Positions 16,949 to 25,161 of a DNA stretch of 64,000 nucleotides are shown in pieces. The stretch is taken from positions 3,038,001-3,102,000 of the forward strand of contig NZ_CP095461.1 of the NCBI RefSeq assembly GCF_023022985.1, read 5' to 3'. A program made the position numbers and the translations under genes. This DNA comes from Arthrobacter gengyunqii (lineage in GTDB: Bacteria > Actinomycetota > Actinomycetes > Actinomycetales > Micrococcaceae). How positions within the stretch are numbered: the first letter of the stretch is position 1; the number at the start of each line of letters is the position of its first letter. The notes below the pieces were generated by a model. That model did not search any database. It was not told where the DNA came from and saw only the letters and a program-made list of their open reading frames with translations.

Positions 16949-17878
16949 CTAGAACAGAGCCGTCTGCAGGGCAGGAAGCCGGGTGGAGTAGGAGCCCAGG
17001 TGCAGGCGGCGGCCCTTCAGCCGGGCCAGGTCGGCGAGGAACGGCGTATCGGACCCTTCCACCGTCACCAGCGCCGCTGCACCCACCATGGCTTCGATAA
17101 CCATGGCGTGCTCGCCGGTCCCCGGGTCCAGCGGATAGGCGACGACCCCGGAGGCGCCCAGCACGGCCCGGGCCTGGTCCGGGCGGTGGAAGGTTTCAGC
17201 CTCCACGGCGAATCCGGAGATGTCCAACCCGGTCAGCAGTTCCCGGACCCTCGCCGCGTGCCGGGAGTTGATCCGGTCCAGGTCCGCCTCAGCCAGCGGC
17301 TGCGCCAAAGCAGCCGCCTTGGTGCCGGCGCGCACCGCCTGTACCAGTCCCGCTTCGGCTGTGACCAGGTCTTCCAGGATGCGCACCACCCGGCCATCGT
17401 CTGCGCGGGCAACATAGCGCGCGGCCACCGCACCCTGTTCGACGAGGCGCAGCCGTTTCCTTCCGTCCGCGGCGGTGCCCACTTTGCTGGTGCCGTCCGC
17501 AAAGGTGGCGATGTACAGCCAATGCGGCTGATCCAGGTACAGCTTGAGTCCCGGCGGTGCGATCCCGGACCGGTGGACATTGTGCACCAGTCGCCAGTCG
17601 TCGCGGGCGAAGCAGGACCCGCACTGGTAACCGCGTTCTGCTGCTGAATGCACCGGGCAGGGCTCGGCGATGCGGGTGTACCGGTCCTGCACCTTCACAG
17701 AACCCAGGCAATGCCGCAGCGCCCCGTCGTCGCCGGGAAGAATCCGATAGGACAGAACGGTTCCGGCGTCGAGCCGCACTTGCCGGGACGTGCCTTCGGG
17801 AGCGCGCAGCGCAAGGTACGGACCGGCGTCGTCCCAGGAGACTCCGGCGCTGAGGTAGCGGCCGGCGGCAATCGTCAC
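16949..17878 (-). CDS. DUF2797 family protein with a Cys/His cluster
   Basis: 309 aa. The central CPVH..CGSC arrangement (Cys74, His77, Cys86, Cys89) looks like a zinc site, and the following HWLYIATFADGTSKVGTA (about 119-136) with a later Arg resembles the start of a GIY-YIG fold, as in DUF2797 proteins. Biochemical role unknown. GTG at 17878 was chosen: GGAG lies 8 nt upstream, and the longer frame would read through the terminator hairpin of the upstream DJ-1 gene. Confidence 0.7.
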   Translation of the reverse strand: MTIAAGRYLSAGVSWDDAGPYLALRAPEGTSRQVRLDAGTVLSYRILPGDDGALRHCLGSVKVQDRYTRIAEPCPVHSAAERGYQCGSCFARDDWRLVHNVHRSGIAPPGLKLYLDQPHWLYIATFADGTSKVGTAADGRKRLRLVEQGAVAARYVARADDGRVVRILEDLVTAEAGLVQAVRAGTKAAALAQPLAEADLDRINSRHAARVRELLTGLDISGFAVEAETFHRPDQARAVLGASGVVAYPLDPGTGEHAMVIEAMVGAAALVTVEGSDTPFLADLARLKGRRLHLGSYSTRLPALQTALF

Positions 17879-17926
17879 GAGTGGAACTCCAATGGCAGCA
17901 GCGGGTTCGGGCAGGACATACAGAAA

Positions 17927-17959
17927 GGGCGGAGAGACGCTTTTCGCGTTTCTCCGCCC
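17927..17959 (-). terminator. Rho-independent-type terminator after the DJ-1/PfpI gene
   Basis: 14-bp stem (17927-17940 with 17946-17959, one G-U pair) and a 5-nt loop; on the minus strand it is followed by CCCTTTCT. It lies 17 bp beyond the PfpI stop and before the DUF2797 start. Confidence 0.75.
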
Positions 17960-17975
17960 CATTATCCCTTGACCG

Positions 17976-18542
17976 TCAGGCGTGCTGGCCCTCATGCTCG
18001 CCCTCGGCGATTTCCTCGAGCAGCTTGTCATTGAAGGCCGGCAGATCGTCCGGGTTGCGGCTGGTGACCAGGCCCTGATCCACCACCACTTCCTCGTCGC
18101 TCCAGTTGGCGCCGGCGTTCTTGAGGTCCGTGGCCAGCGTGTGGTACGAGGTCAGGTCACGGCCCTTGACGACGCCGGCCTCGATCAGCAGCCACGGACC
18201 GTGGCAGATGGATGCCACCGGCTTGTGCGCTTCGAAGAACGCGCGGGTGAAGGCCTGCGCGTCCTTGTCCACACGCAGGAAGTCAGCGTTGACCACGCCG
18301 CCGGGGAGGACCAGGGCGTCGAAATCCTCGGCGTTGGCGTCTGCCACGGCCAGGTCAACGGTGAATGTCTCGCCCTTGTCCATGCCGTCGAAGCCCTGGA
18401 CCGTGCCACTGGACGGTGAGACCAGGGTGGGGACGCCACCTGCGGCCTTCACCGCCTCCCAGGGGCTCGTGAGCTCGATCTGTTCCACACCGTCGGTGAG
18501 GAGAAAAGCGACCTTCTTGCCGGAAATATCATGTTCAGCCAT
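17976..18542 (-). CDS. DJ-1/PfpI family protein (type 1 glutamine amidotransferase-like)
   Basis: 188 aa. Nucleophile elbow ASICHGPWLL gives Cys113-His114, and VLPGG (residues 78-82) and the acidic residue near the N-terminus complete the usual active-site set. Members act as deglycases, proteases or chaperones under stress; the exact activity cannot be told from sequence. ATG at 18542 with GGAGG 5 nt upstream. Monocistronic with its own terminator. Confidence 0.85.
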   Translation of the reverse strand: MAEHDISGKKVAFLLTDGVEQIELTSPWEAVKAAGGVPTLVSPSSGTVQGFDGMDKGETFTVDLAVADANAEDFDALVLPGGVVNADFLRVDKDAQAFTRAFFEAHKPVASICHGPWLLIEAGVVKGRDLTSYHTLATDLKNAGANWSDEEVVVDQGLVTSRNPDDLPAFNDKLLEEIAEGEHEGQHA

Positions 18543-18653
18543 GTTGCCTCCGTTTCGCAGACTTCTAGGGGCGGTATCCGCCTGGAATCGAACGATTCCG
18601 TTGCCCCCACCCTAGGAAAAACCGGCAACAATAAGCAAGCTGACTAAATGGCC

Positions 18654-19880
18654 TCAGCTGACAGACAGGCCCTCGGCGACTGCGGCAGCAGCTGCCAGCC
18701 AGGCTCGCTGGGTGGCCGGGCGCAGTGAACCGTAGCGGATCTGGCCCTTGCGCAGCGCCGCATCGTAGGGAATGGTCACCGTGGCGCGCGCCAGCGGTTC
18801 AAATCCGCCGGCGACGGCCCGAACCTGGGCATCCGTTCCGTTGCGGTCCGACTGGCTGACGATGACGACGGCGTTGGTGGCGAGTTCGGCGAACATGCCG
18901 CCCCGGTCCTGGAGGGCTTCGAGCAGGAGCGCCCCGGCCTCCGCGTGTTCCTCAACCGTGGTGGTGGCAATGACGAGCTGGTCAGTGTGGTGGATCATCC
19001 GCAGCCAGCGCTCTGCGCTTTCGTCATTGCCCGAGTCCACCAGGTTGAGCCGAAAGTACTTCGAAGCCACCTCATGCAGGGCGTCGAAGTCCGCCATGGT
19101 GATTTTCTGCTCGGAGGCCAGAACGTCGGGCTTGGAGCGCAGGACGTCGAACTTGTCCTCCGTCTGATGATGCACAAAACGGGCCAGCAGGGCTGACTGG
19201 GCCGACGGCGACAGCAGGTTGCCGGTGTTTGGCAGCAGGTCCATGACCGTGGAGTCATGCGGCCCCTGCTCGGTCCGCCAGCCCAGGGTGCCGCGGGTTT
19301 CGTTGTTGTCCCAGGCCAGAACCGGGCCGCCGCCGTTGCGGGCGAACACGGCCGCCAGCATCACTGTGGTGGGTGTTTTGTTGGCACCGCCCTTGCCGTT
19401 GACCACGGAGATGGTCCTGGGGCCGGGCCAGTGCTGGCTGACGGCCCGGACGTCGCGTCGCTCGGCCTGCTCGGACTCGGACGGTGCCATCCGGATGCCC
19501 ACGCTGCTGAGCAGGCCGCGGAAGCCGCGGGCGGCCGGGATGCGGGCGGTCTGGGTATCCAGGAAGGAGGCACGGCGCCTGGCCGTGGCACGGGTTTCGG
19601 GTTCCGCGGGTTCCCCGATGACGCTGTTCCAGTCCGGGATAGGGGCCGCTTCAGCGGCAGGCAGGGGTTCGTCCTCCCAGACCCGGGCCGGTGGCTGGGA
19701 CGGGGGCTGCGCCGGCGGAACGGGAGCGGACACGGCCGTGGTGCGGTCTTCGGTCCCCCGCCGGCTGCGCCTTGTCATCATCAGCGGGGTCTCTGCCCCA
19801 CGGTCTGCGGGCTCTCCGGTGAAATCTTCTGAGGTGAATTGATCCTGGGCAGCGGGGTATTCGGGACTGGGCTCGCGCAT
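18654..19880 (-). CDS. MinD/ParA-like ATPase with disordered N-terminus (EspI-like)
   Basis: 408 aa. Residues 1-145 are Pro/Glu/Arg-rich and probably disordered. Residues about 155-400 form a SIMIBI ATPase with a deviant Walker A, NGKGGANKTPTT (Lys163, Lys168), and a later LVDSGNDES segment that stands where Walker B lies. Similar long-tailed MinD-like proteins accompany type VII secretion genes in actinobacteria, but none are visible nearby. The start could be 19940 (20 residues longer); ATG at 19880 is a guess. Confidence 0.7.
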   Translation of the reverse strand: MREPSPEYPAAQDQFTSEDFTGEPADRGAETPLMMTRRSRRGTEDRTTAVSAPVPPAQPPSQPPARVWEDEPLPAAEAAPIPDWNSVIGEPAEPETRATARRRASFLDTQTARIPAARGFRGLLSSVGIRMAPSESEQAERRDVRAVSQHWPGPRTISVVNGKGGANKTPTTVMLAAVFARNGGGPVLAWDNNETRGTLGWRTEQGPHDSTVMDLLPNTGNLLSPSAQSALLARFVHHQTEDKFDVLRSKPDVLASEQKITMADFDALHEVASKYFRLNLVDSGNDESAERWLRMIHHTDQLVIATTTVEEHAEAGALLLEALQDRGGMFAELATNAVVIVSQSDRNGTDAQVRAVAGGFEPLARATVTIPYDAALRKGQIRYGSLRPATQRAWLAAAAAVAEGLSVS

Positions 19881-20104
19881 GTCTTCGTCTTTCGTTCCGG
19901 GCTGTGCGATGGGCTGGGCTCGGGACGCGGGCAGCCCCACCTGCGGCTCCTGCTCCCCGATTCCGCTCCCCCCGGCGAATCTATGGCCTTTCCAACCCTA
20001 CAGAAGGCCCTGCGCGGCCGGTTGTCAGATGCGATCTTCGCCACATTCTTATCCAAATGACGAAGAACCGGCTTTTCTCCTGAAAACCCAGAGGTTAAAG
20101 AGAA

Positions 20105-20133
20105 GCAGGCCGGAGACAGTGTCTCCGGCCTGC
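20105..20133 (-). terminator. Terminator downstream of tRNA-Met
   Basis: Perfect 14-bp inverted repeat (20105-20118 / 20120-20133; in practice a 12-bp stem with a 5-nt loop). On the minus strand it is followed by TTCTCTTT. It lies immediately after the tRNA-Met 3' end. Confidence 0.8.
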
Positions 20134-20138
20134 GAATC

Positions 20139-20215
20139 TGGTAGCGGTGGGGAGGCTCGATCTCCCGACCTCACGATTATGAGTCGTGCGCTCTAACCAA
20201 CTGAGCTACACCGCC
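20139..20215 (-). tRNA. tRNA-Met (anticodon CAT), CCA encoded
   Basis: 77 nt including encoded CCA. Cloverleaf: acceptor GGCGGTG / CACCGCT (one G-U at the end), D arm GCTC..GAGC, anticodon stem CACGA / TCGTG with loop CTCATAA, and T stem GGGAG / CTCCC with loop ATCGAGC. CAT in this context, with acceptor and D-arm unlike initiator or Ile2 species, points to elongator tRNA-Met; an Ile2 (lysidine) identity cannot be excluded by eye. Followed by tRNA-Thr upstream on the same strand. Confidence 0.9.
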
Positions 20216-20294
20216 ACTAAATGAGTGAAGCCCGTGTCCCTAAATGGCCTCTGCAAAAACAAACAGCCTTAGCAACACGGGCCCTCTCATTGAG

Positions 20295-20366
20295 AGCCCC
20301 GACCGGGAATCGATCCCGGGACCTCCATCTTACCAAGATGGCGCTCTACCACTGAGCTATCGGGGC
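20295..20366 (-). tRNA. tRNA-Thr (anticodon GGT)
   Basis: Cloverleaf: acceptor GCCCCGA / TCGGGGC, D arm GCTCAGTGGTAGAGC, anticodon stem CCATC / GATGG with loop TTGGTAA (GGT), and T stem CCGGG / CCCGG. Discriminator base T; CCA is not encoded (CTC follows). First of a Thr-Met pair, 79 bp apart, probably one transcript. Confidence 0.92.
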
Positions 20367-20564
20367 AACGAGTAAATACTTTACCAGTACTTTTGGAGAA
20401 CATGAAATCGAGCAAAAACCGCGCCGGCAAGGTGATGCAGGCCACTGTGTCCATGGAGAAAACCGCCGCCCGAAACGGCACCTGCGGGCCGGTGTGAGCA
20501 GGCTCCGGAAGCAACGTTTGGCACCGTTAATCAGTATGCTTAGGGAACTAGAAAGTAGGTCTGC

Positions 20565-21938
20565 GTGACAGATTCACCGCAACACCCGGACGGTGCCCTT
20601 CTTGGCGGACGGTACCGGCTGGAAAACCAAATCGGCGCCGGGTCCATGGGCACCGTTTATCGTGCCCGAGACGAATTCCTGGGCCGCGACGTAGCCGTCA
20701 AGGTGGTCCGCACCGCGGCGGCCACAGCAGAAGAGCAACAACAGGCAGATGCCGAGTCTAAAATTCTGGCGCGGTTGAACCACCACAGTCTGGTGACCCT
20801 GCTGGATGCAGGAACCCATCTCAGCGGCCCAGGCATCCAGCAGCTGTACCTGGTGATGGAACTGGTGGAGGGTGCGGATCTTCGGCTGCGGCTCCAGGAC
20901 GGCCCGCTGGCCCCGCGCAAGGTCGCCCAGCTGGGCTATGACCTCGCTGTGGGCCTGGATTACATGCACGACGCCGGAGTTGTGCACCGGGACGTCAAGC
21001 CGGCCAACATCATGCTCTTTGACTACCGCGGCGACGACGCCCGGCTGCGGGCAAAGCTCACTGATTTTGGCGTGGCACTGATTGCCCGCGAGCCGCAGTT
21101 GCAAACCGGAACTTTCACGGGCACAGCTGCGTACATGAGTCCTGAGCAGGCCCGCGGCCACAACGTGGGAACGGAATCGGACATCTATTCGCTGGGGCTG
21201 GTGCTGCTGCAGTGCCTCACCGGCGTACCGGCATACCCGGGGCCGGCCTTGGAGAGTGCCGTGGCGCGCCTTCTGCGGGCCCCTGCGATCCCCGAGAGCA
21301 TGGAGGCGGGCTTCCGGGTCCTGCTCCAAGCCATGACAGCCCTGGAGCCGCAGGACCGGCCCTCCGCACACGAAGTTTCCCTCGCCCTCTACGAACTCGC
21401 AGTGACTCCCCGTGCCCGCCACCGGATGAACCAGCCGCTGATACCCGCAGATGAAGCCGAGCGCATCGCGGCTGTCCGGCGCTACAACCTGCTGGACACT
21501 CCGCCGGACGGCGCTTTTGACCGCATCACGGCCCTGGCAGCGCGGCTGTTCTCTGTGCCCGTGGCGATTGTGAGCGTGGTGGACACGGACCGGATCTGGT
21601 TTAAGTCCCATCATGGAACTGATGTCGAGCAGATCGGGCGGGACCCGGGGCTGTGCGCCTCCGCAATCCTGCAGGACGAGGCCTGGGTGGTCCCTGACGC
21701 ACGGGTGGATCCGCGAACCCTGACCAATCCCCTGGTGGCAGGCGAGTTTGGCCTGCAGTTCTATGCCGGCGTTCCCCTGCACACCCGCGACGGCTACAAC
21801 CTGGGGACCCTGTGCGTCCTGGACAGGGAGCCCCGGGAATTCACCCGGGATGAAGTCCGGACGTTGGAGGACCTCGCGGCCATCATCATGAATGACCTGG
21901 AAATGCGGCTGGAGAACCAGCGCACGCTCGCTTCCTGA
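20565..21938 (+). CDS. Serine/threonine protein kinase fused to a GAF domain
   Basis: 457 aa. Residues about 15-275 are a complete Hanks-type kinase: GAGSMG (24-29), Lys46 in VAVKV, catalytic HRDVKPAN (141-148), DFG (167-169) and an APE-like SPEQARG. Residues about 295-450 are a GAF domain (RRYNLLDTPPDGAFDRITALAARLF..., GVPLHTRDGYNLGTLCVLD), a type found alone in other sensors. There is no membrane segment or PASTA domain, so it is a cytosolic kinase that may respond to a small molecule or light/redox cue through GAF (inference). GTG start with AGTAGGT upstream. Confidence 0.9.
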   Translation: MTDSPQHPDGALLGGRYRLENQIGAGSMGTVYRARDEFLGRDVAVKVVRTAAATAEEQQQADAESKILARLNHHSLVTLLDAGTHLSGPGIQQLYLVMELVEGADLRLRLQDGPLAPRKVAQLGYDLAVGLDYMHDAGVVHRDVKPANIMLFDYRGDDARLRAKLTDFGVALIAREPQLQTGTFTGTAAYMSPEQARGHNVGTESDIYSLGLVLLQCLTGVPAYPGPALESAVARLLRAPAIPESMEAGFRVLLQAMTALEPQDRPSAHEVSLALYELAVTPRARHRMNQPLIPADEAERIAAVRRYNLLDTPPDGAFDRITALAARLFSVPVAIVSVVDTDRIWFKSHHGTDVEQIGRDPGLCASAILQDEAWVVPDARVDPRTLTNPLVAGEFGLQFYAGVPLHTRDGYNLGTLCVLDREPREFTRDEVRTLEDLAAIIMNDLEMRLENQRTLAS

Positions 21939-22003
21939 CCTGCCGGACAGGTCCTTGCGCGGCGGACCCCTTGCGCCACAGGCCACGATTGTCGCTGACA
22001 GAC

Positions 22004-22047
22004 AAAAGGAAAGGCACCTCCGATAATTCGGAGGTGCCTTTCCTTTT
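22004..22047. terminator. Bidirectional terminator between kinase and helicase genes
   Basis: Perfect 20-bp inverted repeat (22004-22023 / 22028-22047) with a 4-nt loop TAAT and A-run/T-run outer ends (AAAAGG / CCTTTT), giving U-tracts in both directions. It sits between convergent genes. Confidence 0.92.
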
Positions 22048-22108
22048 GCGTCAGGTTCTTATGTCGGAGCGGCGCCCCTCGGCGCCGCCCCTCCCATAAT
22101 CCCGGTGC

Positions 22109-24013
22109 TTAGTCGCGGAAACGCGGTGCGCGGGTACCGGCCGGCTTGAAGCCGCCGCGGTCCCCTTCGCGCTTCTTGAAGCCGCCGCGGTCACTGCCGC
22201 TGCGGTCACCGAAGCTGCGCTCGCCGTCGCGCTTCTTGAAATCCTTCTTGAAGCCGCCGCGGTCGCCGCGGTCGTTGAAGCCGCCGCTTTCGCGTTCGCG
22301 GGCCGGCTTGCGGCCGTTGTCCAGCTCGAGGTGGATCAGCTCGCCGCCGATCCGGGTGCGGGACAGGGCGCGCAGCTGGTCCTGGCTGAGGTCAGCCGGG
22401 AGTTCGACGAGCGTGTGGTCGGCGCGGATGTCGATGCCGCCGATCTGCGCGGAGGACAGTCCGCCTTCGTTGGCAATGGCGCCAACGATGGAGCCGGGCA
22501 TGACGCGCTGGCGGCGGCCGACGGCGATGCGGTACGTTGCATTGCCTTCGGTCAGCGGGCGTGTCGGGCCGCGGGATCCGTTGCCGTCGTTACGGCCTTC
22601 GGAGCGCTCGCGCTGGCGGGCCGGAGCCTGCGGAATTTCTTCCATCAGCAGCGGGCGGCCGCCCTGTGCCATAACGGCCAGTGCAGCGGCAACTTCCTCG
22701 GCGGTGACGTCGTGGTCAGCCAGGTAGGTCGTGACCAGGTCGCGGAACACCGAAACGTCTTCGGACGCCAGGGTTTCGGTGATCTGCTCGGAGAACTTCG
22801 CCAGGCGCTTGTTGTTCACGATGTCGATGCTCGGGAGCTGCATGTGCTCAACGGGCTGGCGGGTGGCCTTTTCGATGGCCCGCAGCAGGTACTTCTCGCG
22901 GGGGGTCATGAAGAGGATCGCGTCGCCGGTGCGTCCTGCACGGCCGGTGCGGCCGATGCGGTGGACGTAGGACTCCGTGTCGTGCGGGATGTCGTAGTTG
23001 ATGACATGGCTGATGCGCTCAACGTCAAGGCCGCGGGCGGCGACGTCGGTGGCAACCAGGATGTCGATCTTGCCGCTGCGCAGGGCCTCGACGGTGCGCT
23101 CGCGCTGCTGCTGCGGGATGTCACCGTTGATTGCTGCGGCCAGGTAACCGCGAGCCTTGAGCTTGTCAGCCAGGTCCTCGGTAGCCATCTTGGTGCGGAC
23201 GAAGGCGATAACGCCGTCGTAGTCTTCGCTTTCCAGGATGCGGGTCATGGCGTCCAGCTTGTGCGGGCCCATGACCTGCACGTAGCGCTGGCGGGTGTTC
23301 GCACCGGTGGTCGTCTTGGACTTGACCGTGATTTCCGCCGGGTTGTTCAGGTACTTCTTGGCGATCTTGCGGATTGCGCCGGGCATGGTGGCGGAGAACA
23401 GTGCCACCTGCTTGTCGGCGGGCGTGGTCGCCAGGATCTGCTCAACGTCTTCGGCGAAGCCCATGCGGAGCATTTCGTCGGCTTCGTCCAGAACCAGGTA
23501 CTGCAGGTTGGACAGGTCCAGGGAGCCCTTGGAGATGTGGTCGATGACTCGGCCCGGGGTACCGACAACAACCTGGGCGCCGCGGCGCAGGCCGGCCAGC
23601 TGGGGGCCGTAAGCGGAGCCGCCGTAGACGGGCAGGACGGTGAAGTTGTCCATGTGCTTGGCGTAGGAAGCGAAGGCTTCAGCGGACTGGAGGGCCAGTT
23701 CGCGGGTCGGTGCCAGCACCAGGATCTGGGTGTCCTTGGTGGCGGGCAGGCCAGCCATCAGGGACAGGGCGGGAACGGCAAACGCGGCAGTCTTGCCGGT
23801 ACCGGTCTGCGCCAGGCCGACGACGTCGCGGCCTTCAAGGAGGAGGGGAATGGTGGCTGCCTGGATGGGGGACGGCTTTTCGTAGCCTACGTCAACCAGG
23901 GCCTGCAGCACGCGGGCATCAAGACCGAAATCGGAGAAGAGAACCTGGTTCTCTTCAGCTGCTTCGGGAGCGGCGGTTGCTGCGGTGTCAGTGTTTTCTA
24001 CAGTGTCAAGCAA
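22109..24013 (-). CDS. DEAD-box ATP-dependent RNA helicase with DbpA-type RNA-binding domain
   Basis: 634 aa, CsdA/DeaD class. N-terminal DEAD motifs: SDFGLDARVLQALVDVGYEKPSPIQ (Q motif), AQTGTGKT (I), VLDEADEMLR (II), SATMP (III), then VATDVAARGLDVERI and HRIGRTGRAG (V, VI). A DbpA-like RNA-binding domain follows (YRIAVGRRQRVMPGSIVGAI). The C-terminus is a repetitive Arg/Gly/Lys tail with several RGGFK units. It likely remodels structured RNA in ribosome assembly or mRNA decay, especially in the cold. TTG at 24013 is the best start, with GAGGA about 11 nt upstream. Confidence 0.93.
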   Translation of the reverse strand: MLDTVENTDTAATAAPEAAEENQVLFSDFGLDARVLQALVDVGYEKPSPIQAATIPLLLEGRDVVGLAQTGTGKTAAFAVPALSLMAGLPATKDTQILVLAPTRELALQSAEAFASYAKHMDNFTVLPVYGGSAYGPQLAGLRRGAQVVVGTPGRVIDHISKGSLDLSNLQYLVLDEADEMLRMGFAEDVEQILATTPADKQVALFSATMPGAIRKIAKKYLNNPAEITVKSKTTTGANTRQRYVQVMGPHKLDAMTRILESEDYDGVIAFVRTKMATEDLADKLKARGYLAAAINGDIPQQQRERTVEALRSGKIDILVATDVAARGLDVERISHVINYDIPHDTESYVHRIGRTGRAGRTGDAILFMTPREKYLLRAIEKATRQPVEHMQLPSIDIVNNKRLAKFSEQITETLASEDVSVFRDLVTTYLADHDVTAEEVAAALAVMAQGGRPLLMEEIPQAPARQRERSEGRNDGNGSRGPTRPLTEGNATYRIAVGRRQRVMPGSIVGAIANEGGLSSAQIGGIDIRADHTLVELPADLSQDQLRALSRTRIGGELIHLELDNGRKPARERESGGFNDRGDRGGFKKDFKKRDGERSFGDRSGSDRGGFKKREGDRGGFKPAGTRAPRFRD

Positions 24014-24419
24014 AAGAAATAATCCTCATTCATTGGGACCGCGCGGCCAATTTCGGCCGCAGGACGTAAGTCCGGCGCTGTTGCAATCCCATGGCAGGAC
24101 TTTCCGTCACAGCTGTAGGCCAATTTCACTGGATTGTGAGGCGTGACCGGTGTGACGATTTCTTTGCCGGCGCTCCCAAAAATATGAATCTGCCCGCATT
24201 CGAAAACGCGAGCCCCAACACAACGTGCCAAACGGTCAGAAACCGCAGGAAAATAAGGGAATACCGGAGTGGGGGATGTTTCAAGTGTACGGCATGCCGG
24301 GGGCGGCCCGTCCATACTTGCCGGTGAGCTTGGGCACACGGGCACATATTCAGCCGTTTCCGCCGGCCTGCGAAGCGTTGGTTCGCTGGTTTGACGGGGT
24401 TTTCGCCGGACTTCGTAAT
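24014..24419. other. Long intergenic region upstream of the DEAD-box helicase
   Basis: 406 bp between the helicase (start 24013) and MOSC (stop 24420), both minus-strand. No protein-coding signal recognised. AT-richer than its neighbours, with a short GCGGCC/GGCCGC hairpin near 24050. It probably holds the helicase promoter and a long 5' leader, as is usual for cold-inducible DEAD-box genes (inference). Confidence 0.45.
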
Positions 24420-25094
24420 TTATCGGGTGGCGGCCACGCTTTCCTGGTCCTGCCGGATTTTCAGGGTGCGCAGGACCTTCTGTATTTCCGGAGACAGCGC
24501 CAGGTCTCCCGAGGCCTCCGCGTCGGCCAGCAGCCGGGCCTGCTCTGCCGAGGCTCCGCGGAAAACGTCTCCGGACGTCACCCCGTGATCCGGACGCCGG
24601 ATCACGGTCACCGGGTCGCCTGCGCTGATGCTGCCGTTGCGGACAACGCGCAGATAGGTTCCCACCCGGCCTGCCGCCGCGAACCGCCTAACCCAGCCGG
24701 GCTGCTTCATCCAAGCAGCAAAGTTCCGGCACGGCGTGCGGGGGCAGGTCACTTCCAGGACGGTGCCGTCCCCGATCTGCCAGCGCTCACCGATCACGGC
24801 CTCGGACACCGGAAGGCCCGCGATCCGCAGGTTCTCCCCGAAGAGCCCTGGCTGAATGTCCGTCCCCAGTTCAGCTGCCCAGTAGTCGGCGTCGTCCTGC
24901 GAATAGGCGTAAATGGCCTTGGACACCCCGCCGTGGTGCTTGCGGCTGGCCTGGATGTCCCCGTTCAGCCCCAGACCGTGAACCTTCACGGGCCCGACGA
25001 CGGGACGCTTGTCGATCGCCGTCACTCCCGTGGAGTCGGTGGTGGGCAGGAGTTGGTGAACGCGGCACACGGCCAGCAGGGTTCCCGAGGTCAT
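24420..25094 (-). CDS. MOSC domain-containing protein
   Basis: 224 aa. Typical MOSC segments: VHGLGLNGDIQASRKHHGG, the glutamate-rich LFGENLRIAGL, and the conserved Cys motif CPRTPCRNFAAWM. MOSC proteins (YiiM group) handle molybdenum cofactor or transfer sulfur, or reduce N-hydroxylated bases. Substrate not known. ATG at 25094 with AGGAT 8 nt upstream was chosen over the frame start at 25139. Confidence 0.85.
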   Translation of the reverse strand: MTSGTLLAVCRVHQLLPTTDSTGVTAIDKRPVVGPVKVHGLGLNGDIQASRKHHGGVSKAIYAYSQDDADYWAAELGTDIQPGLFGENLRIAGLPVSEAVIGERWQIGDGTVLEVTCPRTPCRNFAAWMKQPGWVRRFAAAGRVGTYLRVVRNGSISAGDPVTVIRRPDHGVTSGDVFRGASAEQARLLADAEASGDLALSPEIQKVLRTLKIRQDQESVAATR

Positions 25095-25161
25095 GCCGAT
25101 CATCCTACGAGGCTGGTTTCCGTTTCGCACGGCTTTCACCGTCGACGAGCAGGTGCCTGAC

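Noticed and set aside
18644..20251. Repeated CTAAATGGCCTC at 18644 and near 20240
   Set aside because: A short 12-base match without structure; one copy abuts the stop codon of the ATPase gene. Probably chance.
22331..24022. 563-codon open frame opposite the DEAD-box helicase
   Set aside because: Exactly antisense to a complete helicase; no domain and skewed composition.
23998..24033. Short upstream ORF MNEDYFFCLTL overlapping the helicase TTG start
   Set aside because: Could be a leader peptide, but no ribosome site or amino-acid run supports it; the leader length is unknown.
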